NCBI RefSeq assembly: GCF_021654795.1
Contig: NZ_AP025344.1
Location: forward strand, 5,766,501 to 5,830,500
Length of the DNA stretch: 64,000 nucleotides
From: Paenibacillus dendritiformis
GTDB lineage: Bacteria; Bacillota; Bacilli; Paenibacillales; Paenibacillaceae
Direction: 5' to 3'
In this document: in pieces, positions 1 to 7,656 of the stretch
Numbering within the stretch: position 1 is the stretch's first letter
How the letters are laid out: each line of letters begins with the position of its first letter
Made by a program: the position numbers and the translations under genes
The notes under the pieces: model-generated
The model's input: the letters and a program-made list of their open reading frames with translations, nothing else
Databases searched by the model: none
What the model was told of the DNA's origin: nothing

Positions 1-1280
1 ACTTGAGGCGCCGATCCACCTGATATGGATTGAACATGTACCCAGTCATCCCCGGAGATAGATGGCGAAAGATGCACGTCCATGCTGCCGATTAGTTCAA
101 CCACCAGCCACATCTTATACCAGCGTTGCTTCATGGCCGCTGACACGCCAGTAAACGGCTTCGTCGTTACCGACCATGGAATAGCATTGCCGTGATCCGT
201 CGTGTCTCCCAGACGCAATACACGGCCCTCTGCATCGCCAATATAAAGCTGATTCTGCATCGTGACAAAATGTGTTGCCGGGATCCCGCGCCAGATGCTC
301 CATGCCTGGACGCCCGGGCGCGGATCGAATACAAGCAGTTGATCAGGCGGCAGCAGGAAATACAGCTTTGTGCCATCTGAGCCGGCCACGCTTTCAGGTG
401 TGATGTCGGAAATGAGTTTACCAATCACGTCCGAGAACGTCTTATTTGGCAGCACGCCGCCGCCGTATTCGTAAATGCCGGTCCGGTGCATGAACCTCAT
501 GAATCCCTCTTGCGTCACAGCGGACTTGTTGTTGATGAGGCCCATGTCTTCCGTAATCAAGCGCGTGTTGAAATCGGATGGTAGCCCGCCGTACAATTCA
601 TGAAGGCTATTCGGCATTCCAATCGTAAGCTTCGTTAGGCTGCCGGTTAGCATATTGATGTCTTCGCCGCGGCTGCTTTCCATGTCTTTCACATAACTGT
701 CATCCTCAAGTCCTTCGAACTTCTGCCACTCAGTGGGACGGTCAAGCGCACATGCATGTAGCTCCTTCCCTACAGCGCACCAGAGGCGATTCTGGTACGT
801 TGTGATGTAATTTCCCTTGTCCGGGGCTCCACTCAAATTCTGGACCGTTTTTCCGTCATAGCGCTTGATAGGATCGACGCCATTACTTGCTATCAAATTG
901 ATATCATCCAAGTTACCCTGGAAACTCGTAAAGGACCAATCAGCCGATGTATTTAACCCGCTGGCGAGTTTGTCCCAACTAGTACTATTAAACCTCCATC
1001 GCCACCAAGTCCCATCATTATGAATTGCATGTAACTCCTTATCCTTCCACACACCTATGCCCAGAACCTTGGTGCCCATGTCTCCGATCCTAGAATAACC
1101 AGGCCTTGTCACGATGGCCGGGTAATCATCCGTTGTCATATTTACCGTGTCGGTAAAAAAGCTATCTTCTAGTGTCAGGGGATCGAAGGTGCTAACTCCG
1201 CGAAACTCTCGTATGGAAATGGGTTGCATGATGCCCGGCAGCGGCTGGTAATTCGGTGTTGAATACTGAACCGGCTTCAT
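1..1280 (-). CDS. Phage tail hub / packaged-DNA stabilisation-like protein (partial, runs off the left edge)
   Basis: Translation from the ATG at 1280 stays open for about 426 codons to the window edge, starting MKPVQYSTPNYQPLPG. The sequence carries repeated short beta-blade-like segments such as GVWKDKELHAIHNDGTW, YQNRLWCAVGKELHA and MQNQLYIGDAEGRVLRLG, which suggests a beta-propeller-like fold. P22 gp10, the hub that plugs the portal, has a comparable size and lies in a similar place after the adaptor. The start overlaps the previous stop in an ATGA, indicating translational coupling. The function is inferred from position and repeats; the C-terminus is missing. Confidence 0.7.
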   Translation of the reverse strand, partial: MKPVQYSTPNYQPLPGIMQPISIREFRGVSTFDPLTLEDSFFTDTVNMTTDDYPAIVTRPGYSRIGDMGTKVLGIGVWKDKELHAIHNDGTWWRWRFNSTSWDKLASGLNTSADWSFTSFQGNLDDINLIASNGVDPIKRYDGKTVQNLSGAPDKGNYITTYQNRLWCAVGKELHACALDRPTEWQKFEGLEDDSYVKDMESSRGEDINMLTGSLTKLTIGMPNSLHELYGGLPSDFNTRLITEDMGLINNKSAVTQEGFMRFMHRTGIYEYGGGVLPNKTFSDVIGKLISDITPESVAGSDGTKLYFLLPPDQLLVFDPRPGVQAWSIWRGIPATHFVTMQNQLYIGDAEGRVLRLGDTTDHGNAIPWSVTTKPFTGVSAAMKQRWYKMWLVVELIGSMDVHLSPSISGDDWVHVQSISGGSAPQ

Positions 1281-1837
1281 ATAGATTCACCCACTTGATA
1301 GTTCTGGGCTGCTACGTTCCATGCAGCCTTGTACTGGGCCTCATAGTTAGCCGCCTTTACGCTGTCATCCTGCGTATTAGCTATGAATGCGCATAGCCCC
1401 GGAATGAACGTCCAGTGATATTCTTCTGGGGTGTCCGGTGCGGCTGCAAGGGTAGCGCTGCTGAAGGTTGTGGTAGCTATACGACGATACCGTACAATCC
1501 CCTGCATGTCCGATTGGTACGGTGCAGGAGTGAGTACAAGCGTATGTGTCTCGTCGTCGATCATATAGCTATTCTGCAGCGGCGCCACATCCTCTGTTTG
1601 AATGCTCCGGTATTGGATCATGCCCACCATGCACATATCCGTATTCTTCATGCGGACATCGGCAGGCAGTGAGTATACGTTCTGTCCGGCCACCGAATCA
1701 AACCATGCCATTTTTGGTATTTTCACAACGTTGAAAAAGTCATGATTCAGCGCATTAAGCCATATCACCTTGTCCGCGGTAGGCACCTCATTCGGCACTA
1801 AGATATCAGCTTCGGTAATGATTTCGCGGAGGTTCAA
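1277..1837 (-). CDS. Phage adaptor-like (head completion) protein, second copy
   Basis: A 186-residue protein beginning MNLREIITEADILVPNEVP. It has the look of short phage adaptor/connector proteins: a helical N-terminus (EIITEADILV, ADKVIWLNAL), then a beta-rich middle with a YSLPADVR segment, and a C-terminal helical part containing YEAQYKAAWNVAAQNYQ. A second protein of similar plan lies at 4455-5057. In P22-type phages gp4 adaptors form the ring between portal and hub, which suits the position just before the hub-like gene. Its stop overlaps that gene by four bases. No diagnostic catalytic motif is present, so the call rests on size, layout and neighbours. Confidence 0.6.
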   Translation of the reverse strand: MNLREIITEADILVPNEVPTADKVIWLNALNHDFFNVVKIPKMAWFDSVAGQNVYSLPADVRMKNTDMCMVGMIQYRSIQTEDVAPLQNSYMIDDETHTLVLTPAPYQSDMQGIVRYRRIATTTFSSATLAAAPDTPEEYHWTFIPGLCAFIANTQDDSVKAANYEAQYKAAWNVAAQNYQVGESI

Positions 1838-1849
1838 ACTACCACCTAC

Positions 1850-1885
1850 CTATATAAAAATTGCGCCTTACCATAGGGCAGGCGC
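1850..1885 (-). terminator. Intrinsic terminator after the XkdX-like gene
   Basis: On the minus strand GCGCCT and AGGCGC pair across an 11-base loop and are followed by AATTTTTA. It starts just past the stop of the small XkdX-like gene and lies inside the late structural run, so it probably lowers rather than ends transcription of the adaptor and hub genes. Confidence 0.6.
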
Positions 1886-2020
1886 TTATTGCTTCGTTTC
1901 TATGATTTCTTGAAACTCTTCTTCTGATATATACCGCGGTACGTAGGATTGCAGCTTCTTCTCATCCGCGAATCCCTTGCGCCAGCAATCCACCAAAAAC
2001 GCATAGAATGGACTCTTCAT
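1886..2020 (-). CDS. XkdX family small phage protein
   Basis: A 44-residue protein starting MKSPFYAFLVDCWRKGFAD and ending in a short acidic helix (EEEFQEIIETK). The pattern of aromatic start, W-R/K-x-G-F, and a short Y-I-x-x-E-E-(F/Y) motif is that of the XkdX family, which lies after the tail-fibre gene in PBSX-type elements. Its ATG overlaps the preceding stop by one base (TAATG), so it is coupled to the upstream gene. The molecular role of XkdX proteins is not known. A terminator follows directly. Confidence 0.75.
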   Translation of the reverse strand: MKSPFYAFLVDCWRKGFADEKKLQSYVPRYISEEEFQEIIETKQ

Positions 2021-2358
2021 TAAGCATTACCTCCTGTATCCATAATGCCCATGAGGGCGAGTTGCATTGCGTCTATCTGCTTTCGAAGCTCTGCATTCTC
2101 TTCCTGGAGCTTCTCAATCGGCCCCGGCTCGTACCGCTTGTTACGATCTTCCTCATAGACTGCCTCATATTCTTCGGTTGTAATGAGCGTAATATCTTTG
2201 TGCTCTGGGATGTCATCCTGTTCCGTGATGACGTAAAAATCTCTTGTACCAGCGAGGTACACCTGAGTCCCGGGAAGGAATTTATGGATGTCTAGCCCCT
2301 TGTAATCGTAGTCACCGCCGTTAACCCCCACAACATTAGTAATCTTTAACCCTATCAT
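2020..2358 (-). CDS. Phage protein between fibre and XkdX (position of XkdW)
   Basis: About 112 residues from the start MIGLKITNVVGVNGGDYDYKG. That ATG is chosen because a GGGAGG ribosome site lies 7 bases upstream of it; the earlier ATGs overlap or precede that site. The N-terminal two thirds look beta-rich, and residues about 80 to 105 form a predicted coiled coil (IEKLQEENAELRKQIDAMQ). PBSX-type phages have XkdW here, and such proteins often end in a coiled coil, but sequence similarity to XkdW is not evident to me. It may assist fibre assembly, which is inference from position. Confidence 0.6.
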   Translation of the reverse strand: MIGLKITNVVGVNGGDYDYKGLDIHKFLPGTQVYLAGTRDFYVITEQDDIPEHKDITLITTEEYEAVYEEDRNKRYEPGPIEKLQEENAELRKQIDAMQLALMGIMDTGGNA

Positions 2359-2413
2359 ATTCATTCCTCCCATCATCGGTATGCATGAGCGGCCAAGAAG
2401 TCCATTGCCCGCC

Positions 2414-4450
2414 CTACCGTAACTTCCACACCCCCATGACTGCGCTGAAGGATGTTCCGTTACGCGTTATTATGGCCAGTTTATTGTAGCCGTCATCTGT
2501 ATAAACTGCCACAAATGCCTTTGTCTTGCTGAGCCAAGCTCCTGTACCCAGGATACTGTCTACTTTGCCACTCGCCAATTGGAAGAGTTTTGTGCCCGTA
2601 TCAGATAGTATAGAGATAGGGTCACGACCATTTATGATAAATATATTTGCCCCATCTCTGCACACATCAATTGCGTAAGCAGCATCTGCATTTGTTACCT
2701 TATTTTTTGATATCCTTGTACCATCGAGGTTATAGACATAAAGATAGTAATCAGTAGATCCGCCGTATGTGGCAAATATCGCCACATTCTCGCCAACAGC
2801 GCCTTGCTTGTCTTGCAAATTCATGGAGTTCTCTCCTGCATCGGCTGCTAACGGCGTATCTCTCACGACAGTTCCCTGTTGATTAACTTCCCGCAGTACC
2901 ATATTAGGTGCTGTTACTATCCCGGTTTGTACGACAAAGAGGAAATTGTCATTGCTGTTGATAAACCCTTTACCGTTGTTATTGCCTGCTTGACGGTTAT
3001 ACTTCGATAGGAATGCTTCAGAGATGTCCAGCCCGCCTGCGGCTTGCCGGATGCCTCTAATTTTGTTGGCCAGTACCGCCCAGCTATCACTTGTGGACGC
3101 AGATCCTCCCAAGGAGTTGATGGCGTCCACCGTCTGTTGCTTGGCATCAACTCCAGATTGCTTTGCCGCTAGAGCTTCGTCGTAGGCTTTTTTGACGGCG
3201 TTTGCTGTGGCAGCCAACGTTGATGATGTACTGTTGAGAGCATCCGAAAGTTGAACAACGCCCTTGGCTCCAGTCGAGGCAGATGGTAAACGAGCGGCCA
3301 CAATTGTTCCAGAAATGATATCAGAGGCATCATGCGTGTGTATCAAAGGTGCAGCATATGCCTTTGCATTGGTCTCGGCAGCGTCACAATCTACTTTTCG
3401 AGCGATGTGCTCATCCTCTGTAGGGGCCCCAACCTTTGCTTGTCCCGCACTATCTCGTCTAATGATCCTATTGGCGGTCGCCTCTTCAGTTGCGCCGTGG
3501 ACAAGCGTGGCGTTCTTGTGCGAAGTCAGTGACCCATCTAGTTCCCCTATTCCATTTACATGTTCTGGCGACATCAAGCCGCCCGTTGTTGAAGTCGCAT
3601 ATGGGATCACGTCCGTTCCGCCTGGGAGGTGTGTTTCTGCGTGCGGCCCGGGCGTTGCGTTTCCTGTGGCTGTAACTTTAACCTCACTCGTGCTAGGGTC
3701 CGTTGTTATTGTAATCCCTGTGCCGCCAGCAATCCGTAGGGCGTCAGTCTTTGTCTTAGCGGTTACATCCCCCTGACCGGTTACCTTGACGGCTGAGAAA
3801 GCGTTCTGATTGACCTCCGCCCCTGCTTGTATGCCATTCAGTTTGTCGTGGTCATCCTTTGTGACGTGTATGTTGGCATCCGCTTTGTGTGCGTCAAGAT
3901 CATCCTGGACGGTATCGACCTCTGATTTTCGGGCAACGTCGGTTTTTGCTGATGGAGTTGCTGCTTTAAACCTTCCCGATGCGTCACGCTGCACGAGTGT
4001 TCCCGGGGTTGCGGACGCCGTGCTCTCGTCAAGTTTGGCCTTATCGCTGGCGGGCATCAACCCCTTGGTTGTTGCTGTCGCCTCATCTGTGCTCGCCTTA
4101 GCGTTCCAAGCTGCTTTTTCTGTGTCAGACACAAACCGATTATTTGCATCCTGCGCGATGATGGAAGGCGGATGCGTTGCCGGATGGACATAATGATTAG
4201 CCCTTTCCTCTATTCCATCCAACTTAGCCTTATCGAGCCCTGTCATAAATCCGGCCAGTCCATTAGGTACAGCATTGGCATGAGCCGCGCCACCAGTTCC
4301 GATATGCGCATTCAGTTTCTCGTCTGAGTACGCCTTGGCGTTTGCCTCTGCCTTGTCTGCCTTTGCCTGTGCCCCTAATGGTGTTTCCCATTGGGACTCA
4401 ACCTGACCGGCAATGTCTTCGCTTGTATTGCGCCATGGGTAACGGCTCAT
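2414..4450 (-). CDS. Phage fibre protein (head or tail fibre)
   Basis: 678 residues from the ATG at 4450, preceded by AAAGGTGG; an upstream ATG at 4513 would overlap the adaptor gene and is not used. The first 450 residues are built of low-complexity fibre repeats: alanine- and aspartate-rich segments, repeated KLDGI/KLNGI-type units (AKLDGIEERANHYVHP, DKLNGIQAGAEVNQN), TTKGLMPASDKAKLD and collagen-like or H-x-H(D) turns such as HTHDASDI. Such units form long trimeric shafts. The last 200 residues (from about GGLDISEAF) are a distinct globular part that reads as a receptor-binding or propeller-like tip. Gene order puts it between the adaptor and XkdX-like genes. Confidence 0.85.
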   Translation of the reverse strand: MSRYPWRNTSEDIAGQVESQWETPLGAQAKADKAEANAKAYSDEKLNAHIGTGGAAHANAVPNGLAGFMTGLDKAKLDGIEERANHYVHPATHPPSIIAQDANNRFVSDTEKAAWNAKASTDEATATTKGLMPASDKAKLDESTASATPGTLVQRDASGRFKAATPSAKTDVARKSEVDTVQDDLDAHKADANIHVTKDDHDKLNGIQAGAEVNQNAFSAVKVTGQGDVTAKTKTDALRIAGGTGITITTDPSTSEVKVTATGNATPGPHAETHLPGGTDVIPYATSTTGGLMSPEHVNGIGELDGSLTSHKNATLVHGATEEATANRIIRRDSAGQAKVGAPTEDEHIARKVDCDAAETNAKAYAAPLIHTHDASDIISGTIVAARLPSASTGAKGVVQLSDALNSTSSTLAATANAVKKAYDEALAAKQSGVDAKQQTVDAINSLGGSASTSDSWAVLANKIRGIRQAAGGLDISEAFLSKYNRQAGNNNGKGFINSNDNFLFVVQTGIVTAPNMVLREVNQQGTVVRDTPLAADAGENSMNLQDKQGAVGENVAIFATYGGSTDYYLYVYNLDGTRISKNKVTNADAAYAIDVCRDGANIFIINGRDPISILSDTGTKLFQLASGKVDSILGTGAWLSKTKAFVAVYTDDGYNKLAIITRNGTSFSAVMGVWKLR

Positions 4451-4454
4451 GACA

Positions 4455-5057
4455 TTACCACCTTTCTTTGACGGCGTAGCGTTCCCATCCGCTATTCGCC
4501 GTTTGATAATCATTCAATAGTTGCTGATACTTCATTTCGTGCTCATCGTTGCCACTAATCTCTCGTAGTACCCCATAGACAAGGACCATATCATAATCAG
4601 GATCAAACCCTGTTGGCTTATCCATATCGCCCAACGTCAATTCTTGTAGGACTGGTACGTGAAAGATTTTCAAACCGGTCGCAGCATCTTGGGTTGGCTC
4701 TGGTACGAGGCCGATCATGCCCGCGGTAAAGTAATAATACGGCGTGTGAGGCGAGAGCTCGTTGAACTGTCTGAGCGGTATTCTGCGCCACTCTCCACTA
4801 CCACCATAGGCCGTATCCAAGATATCCACGTCCACCACATTTCCGGGCGGGCATGGCGGGATGTACTTGGCCTGGCCTTTATGCAGGTCGATTGCAGTAC
4901 ATACCACATCCGCCTGCTGCTGCGCGGACCCGTACAGACGGATCAGCCGGTCCCGAACCTGTGTTACCTTTCGAACGATTGAGCGCGGGGAAAGATAGTT
5001 ATTTGGTGCCTTTTCCTGTATTTCCTCCACGACCTCTTTTAACAGCACCCGAATCAC
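4455..5057 (-). CDS. Phage adaptor-like (head-tail connector) protein
   Basis: 200 residues beginning at a GTG (MIRVLLKEVVEEIQEKAPN) after an AAGGAAGG site. The N-terminal helices (residues 1 to 45) are followed by a beta-rich central part with WRRIPLRQFNEL and YYYFTAGMIGLVPEP, then C-terminal helices (MVLVYGVLREISG, MKYQQLLNDYQTA). This plan, with a G-L-x-P-x-P element, is usual in short-tailed phage adaptors that bind the portal exit. It follows the coat gene, as gp4 does in P22. The start overlaps the 3' end of the small upstream gene by about 60 bases. Confidence in a structural role is good, in the exact role moderate. Confidence 0.65.
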   Translation of the reverse strand: MIRVLLKEVVEEIQEKAPNNYLSPRSIVRKVTQVRDRLIRLYGSAQQQADVVCTAIDLHKGQAKYIPPCPPGNVVDVDILDTAYGGSGEWRRIPLRQFNELSPHTPYYYFTAGMIGLVPEPTQDAATGLKIFHVPVLQELTLGDMDKPTGFDPDYDMVLVYGVLREISGNDEHEMKYQQLLNDYQTANSGWERYAVKERW

Positions 5058-5160
5058 CTTCCTTTTCGCCTACGCGCTGCAGTAGATCGGCAAGCAATTC
5101 ATTTGTCTGTCGTTGCGCTTCTACGAGCGCGTTTAAGGCGTCAAGTTCATCACGATACAT
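4999..5160 (-). CDS. Small coiled-coil phage protein
   Basis: 53 residues starting MYRDELDALNALVEAQRQTN. The ATG at 5160 is preferred because GGAGGG lies nine bases upstream; a start 21 bases earlier precedes that site. Residues 2 to 34 form one amphipathic helix likely to pair as a coiled coil, and the tail is glycine-, lysine- and arginine-rich (AVKRGRGGNTGKGTK). It lies between coat and adaptor genes. No family is recognised. Confidence 0.55.
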   Translation of the reverse strand: MYRDELDALNALVEAQRQTNELLADLLQRVGEKEGDSGAVKRGRGGNTGKGTK

Positions 5161-5183
5161 GATATATATCCCTCCATACAAGA

Positions 5184-5204
5184 AAATAAGGGAGCCGGAG
5201 CCCC
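5184..5204 (-). terminator. Possible terminator after the capsid gene
   Basis: On the minus strand a GGGGG/CTCCC stem is followed by TTATTTTCTT, directly after the coat protein stop. The stem is short, with one G-T pair, so this is a weak call; partial terminators after coat genes are common in phages. Confidence 0.35.
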
Positions 5205-5205
5205 C

Positions 5206-6165
5206 CTATTCTACCTTGTGGCCGTAGATGAACGAATAGTTCGTATATCCATACGCCCAACGGCCGATAGCTTTATATTTGGCTACTTCTGTATCGAAAT
5301 CGGTCATTGTGCCGTTTTCAACTTTCCGTCTCCATTGCCAGATGTTGAACCGTTTCATTCGGGCGGAATCTACTGCGAACCAGTTTTTGCGGTACTTCGG
5401 CGAAATGAACGGATTGACAATAACTTTGATGTTGCCCATGTACATGTTCGAATCGAAGTTATTGCTGCCCGGCTCATATTTTGGCAGGTCGGCGTCAGGC
5501 AGCCCAGCGATCTTGAATGCTGCCCGGGCATTGTACGGAGCGACAATCAGCGTGTCAGGAATGACAGCCAGCGGATTGCCGCGATCGTCTTTCCATTCCT
5601 GCATAGCAACGGCCGTTTCATCCCACGAATCAATTGTAAGCGGCTTGTTCCCAAGGTTGGACTGTACATCGGTGTCGTTCGTCGGGCTATATGGATGATC
5701 GGCAGCACACAACGGCTTTCCATCTGGACCCAAATAGTTATCCATCCGGCCGCGCCAGTTAGGCCCTGTGCCGACAAATGCATTATTCAGGAACTCAACA
5801 CCCTGCAACTGCTGCGTCTTGTATACAGCATCCGCCAAGGAAGCAATTCTACGCTTAATCTCAGTCAATTTAAGGTCATCGACAAAATCCTTTTCAATGA
5901 TTCGTCCGTCTGAGAACTTCCGGTTTTTGATGACCTTCTGCCACAACTCATCTACATCTTCGTAATAGACCTGATTGTTCGAATAGCTCCATTCTTCCAT
6001 CAGGCCCTCTGCGCCGATGCCTTCGTAACTCTCCATATCTTTGTTCGATGTCGTAACGTTGTACAGCATCGGAATATAGTCTTTCTTGTCTTTCTGCTCC
6101 AATGAGTACAGTTCCTTAAAGATTGGTTCCAGTACTCGCGGATCCCAACGAAGTTTAGTTTGCAT
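5206..6165 (-). CDS. Phage major capsid protein (HK97-fold, gpT-like)
   Basis: 319 residues with a good start (AAGGGGG ten bases before the ATG). An N-terminal helical part (residues 1 to 110) leads to the segment PLCAADHPYSPTND, then a spine-like helix (TAVAMQEWKDDRGNPLAVIPDTLIVAP) followed by NARAAFKIAG and a beta-rich end. The H-P-x-S and D-D-R-G-x-P-(L/I)-x-V-x-P-x-T-L-(I/L)-V signature is typical of coat proteins of the Mu gpT-like group of the HK97 fold. Position after scaffold and decoration genes agrees. It would form the icosahedral shell. The exact family name would need a profile search. Confidence 0.85.
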   Translation of the reverse strand: MQTKLRWDPRVLEPIFKELYSLEQKDKKDYIPMLYNVTTSNKDMESYEGIGAEGLMEEWSYSNNQVYYEDVDELWQKVIKNRKFSDGRIIEKDFVDDLKLTEIKRRIASLADAVYKTQQLQGVEFLNNAFVGTGPNWRGRMDNYLGPDGKPLCAADHPYSPTNDTDVQSNLGNKPLTIDSWDETAVAMQEWKDDRGNPLAVIPDTLIVAPYNARAAFKIAGLPDADLPKYEPGSNNFDSNMYMGNIKVIVNPFISPKYRKNWFAVDSARMKRFNIWQWRRKVENGTMTDFDTEVAKYKAIGRWAYGYTNYSFIYGHKVE

Positions 6166-6179
6166 GTGTCAATTCCCCC

Positions 6180-6599
6180 TTATGAAAATTGCCGCTTCTT
6201 AACTTTCACGCGGCACGTCTTGTTATTGTCGTTTACCGTAAGTACTGCTAGTGGGCCATCGGCTACAACGGCAGCATCAGCAGCTAGACCATCGGCAGCC
6301 ACGGCTACCGCATCGGCCCCGGACACAAACCCGGCATCTGGCGTACCTACGAATGGTGCATCGTACCAATCTCCTTCGCGAGCAAGGATGATCTCACATG
6401 GGCTATCCTTTCCTGCTGCGATGTTTGATGTCAGAAAGCCGGCAATTGCATCGGTTGGCCCAGCCTTTGTAGCTCGCCCGTTTACGACCTTCACGGCCTC
6501 CCCCGCATATCCAGCTTCATTGTCGGTCATTATAATCGATGTCACCCTCGTTGGGTCCTTGCCGTAATCGTTGTACACATACTTAAATCCTTGTGGCAT
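6180..6599 (-). CDS. Phage head decoration / stabilisation protein
   Basis: 139 residues starting MPQGFKYVYNDYGKDPTRV after an AGGAGG site. The sequence is alanine-, glycine- and valine-rich with beta-strand alternation (GYAGEAVKVVNGRATKAGPTD, VAVAADGLAADAAVVADG), as in small beta-barrel proteins that cap coat capsomers. It sits between scaffold and coat genes, where decoration or head-stabilisation proteins usually lie. No catalytic residues are seen. Other possibilities are a minor head protein; the call rests on position and composition. Confidence 0.6.
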   Translation of the reverse strand: MPQGFKYVYNDYGKDPTRVTSIIMTDNEAGYAGEAVKVVNGRATKAGPTDAIAGFLTSNIAAGKDSPCEIILAREGDWYDAPFVGTPDAGFVSGADAVAVAADGLAADAAVVADGPLAVLTVNDNNKTCRVKVKKRQFS

Positions 6600-6610
6600 G
6601 TCTGTTCCTC

Positions 6611-7585
6611 CTATTCAAAGTTCTTTGCATACTTTTGCGCTTTCTTTGGATCAATGCCAAACAACGCAAATCCTGCCATCAGTTCCTCCGGCGCTTGCGG
6701 TTCCAGTTTCGCGCCCGAATCTTTCAACACGTCAGCGCGCTTATTTAGCCGCTGTTGTTTCAGCGTGGCCTGCTCTGCGCGCCTGCGCTCGTCGGCAATA
6801 ATGTTATCCCGGTACACCAATTCATAGGCGTCAATCGGGTCATAGCCACGGCGAATGCGGCTCTCCAACTCCGGCGTCATCCAGGCCGCGCTTCCGTCTT
6901 CATTCGTCTGCTCGAGCAATTGCGGATACTTCCGAAATAGAGCTTCCCAAGATTCCGTCTGGCGCCGACTCTCTTCTTCTTGCTTTCGCAGCTCACTTGC
7001 TAGCTTGTCCTTCTCCAGTACCTCGCGCGCCTGCTGTAACGCCGGATGGTTTTCGAGGTACTGATCAACCAACTCCGGGTCAAGGCCGGCATTTTCCGCA
7101 TCCTCGCGAATCTGCTGCTTGAGCGTGTCGAACTGTTCTTGTTGACGCTGGATCGCCTGTTGCTCGATACGGTCAAGGTTCGCAACCAAATCCGCGTGGT
7201 CTTTGAATCCCTGCTGCTTTGCAATCCGGTCTAGCGCCTGCTCGTACTGTTTTGCCCGCCCCTCAATCTTGTCGTAATTGAGTCCTTTGCGGGCGTATTC
7301 TGGGATCTTCTCTTCATCGATAAACACTTCTTCCTTGTTGTGCTTGACGGTGATCCCCTTGCGTTCTTGCCGCTCTACAGGTTCATCATCTGTGGGGGGA
7401 TGCTCGTCCTGTGGCTCGCCTTCTCGCTCTTGCTCTTGTACTTCTTCCGATTCCTCCGCCGGATAGTCCAGTCCGAACGCAGCGTATGCATCCATCATGG
7501 ACTGCCGATCGTCTGCCTCTGGGTGGGCTGACACTTGCTCTGTGACTTCTTCGCTATGGGTGGCGTTTCCGTCTACATCTAACAT
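6611..7585 (-). CDS. Phage scaffolding protein
   Basis: 324 residues, highly charged and almost wholly helical. The first 90 residues are acidic and disordered (EESEEVQEQEREGEPQDEHP), residues about 130 to 240 form long glutamine- and glutamate-rich coiled coils (RIEQQAIQRQQEQFDTLKQQ), and the last 40 residues are basic-helical with KKAQKYAKNFE. P22 gp8 (303 residues) has the same composition and lies between portal and coat genes. It would guide coat assembly and then leave the procapsid. No protease motif is seen, so it is not an obvious protease-scaffold fusion. Confidence 0.8.
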   Translation of the reverse strand: MLDVDGNATHSEEVTEQVSAHPEADDRQSMMDAYAAFGLDYPAEESEEVQEQEREGEPQDEHPPTDDEPVERQERKGITVKHNKEEVFIDEEKIPEYARKGLNYDKIEGRAKQYEQALDRIAKQQGFKDHADLVANLDRIEQQAIQRQQEQFDTLKQQIREDAENAGLDPELVDQYLENHPALQQAREVLEKDKLASELRKQEEESRRQTESWEALFRKYPQLLEQTNEDGSAAWMTPELESRIRRGYDPIDAYELVYRDNIIADERRRAEQATLKQQRLNKRADVLKDSGAKLEPQAPEELMAGFALFGIDPKKAQKYAKNFE

Positions 7586-7621
7586 GTTCTTTCCTCCAAT
7601 CTCCTATGGGTGGGAGCTGAT

Positions 7622-7655
7622 ATAAAAAGGGCTACCACTGCACTGTGATAGCCCT
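7622..7655 (-). terminator. Intrinsic terminator between portal and scaffold genes
   Basis: Minus-strand AGGGCTA and TAGCCCT pair, with a further CAC/GTG inside, and TTTTTATA follows. It lies two bases past the portal stop and about 40 bases before the scaffold gene. It may set the ratio of portal to scaffold and coat, or an unseen promoter may restart transcription. Confidence 0.65.
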
Positions 7656-7656
7656 G

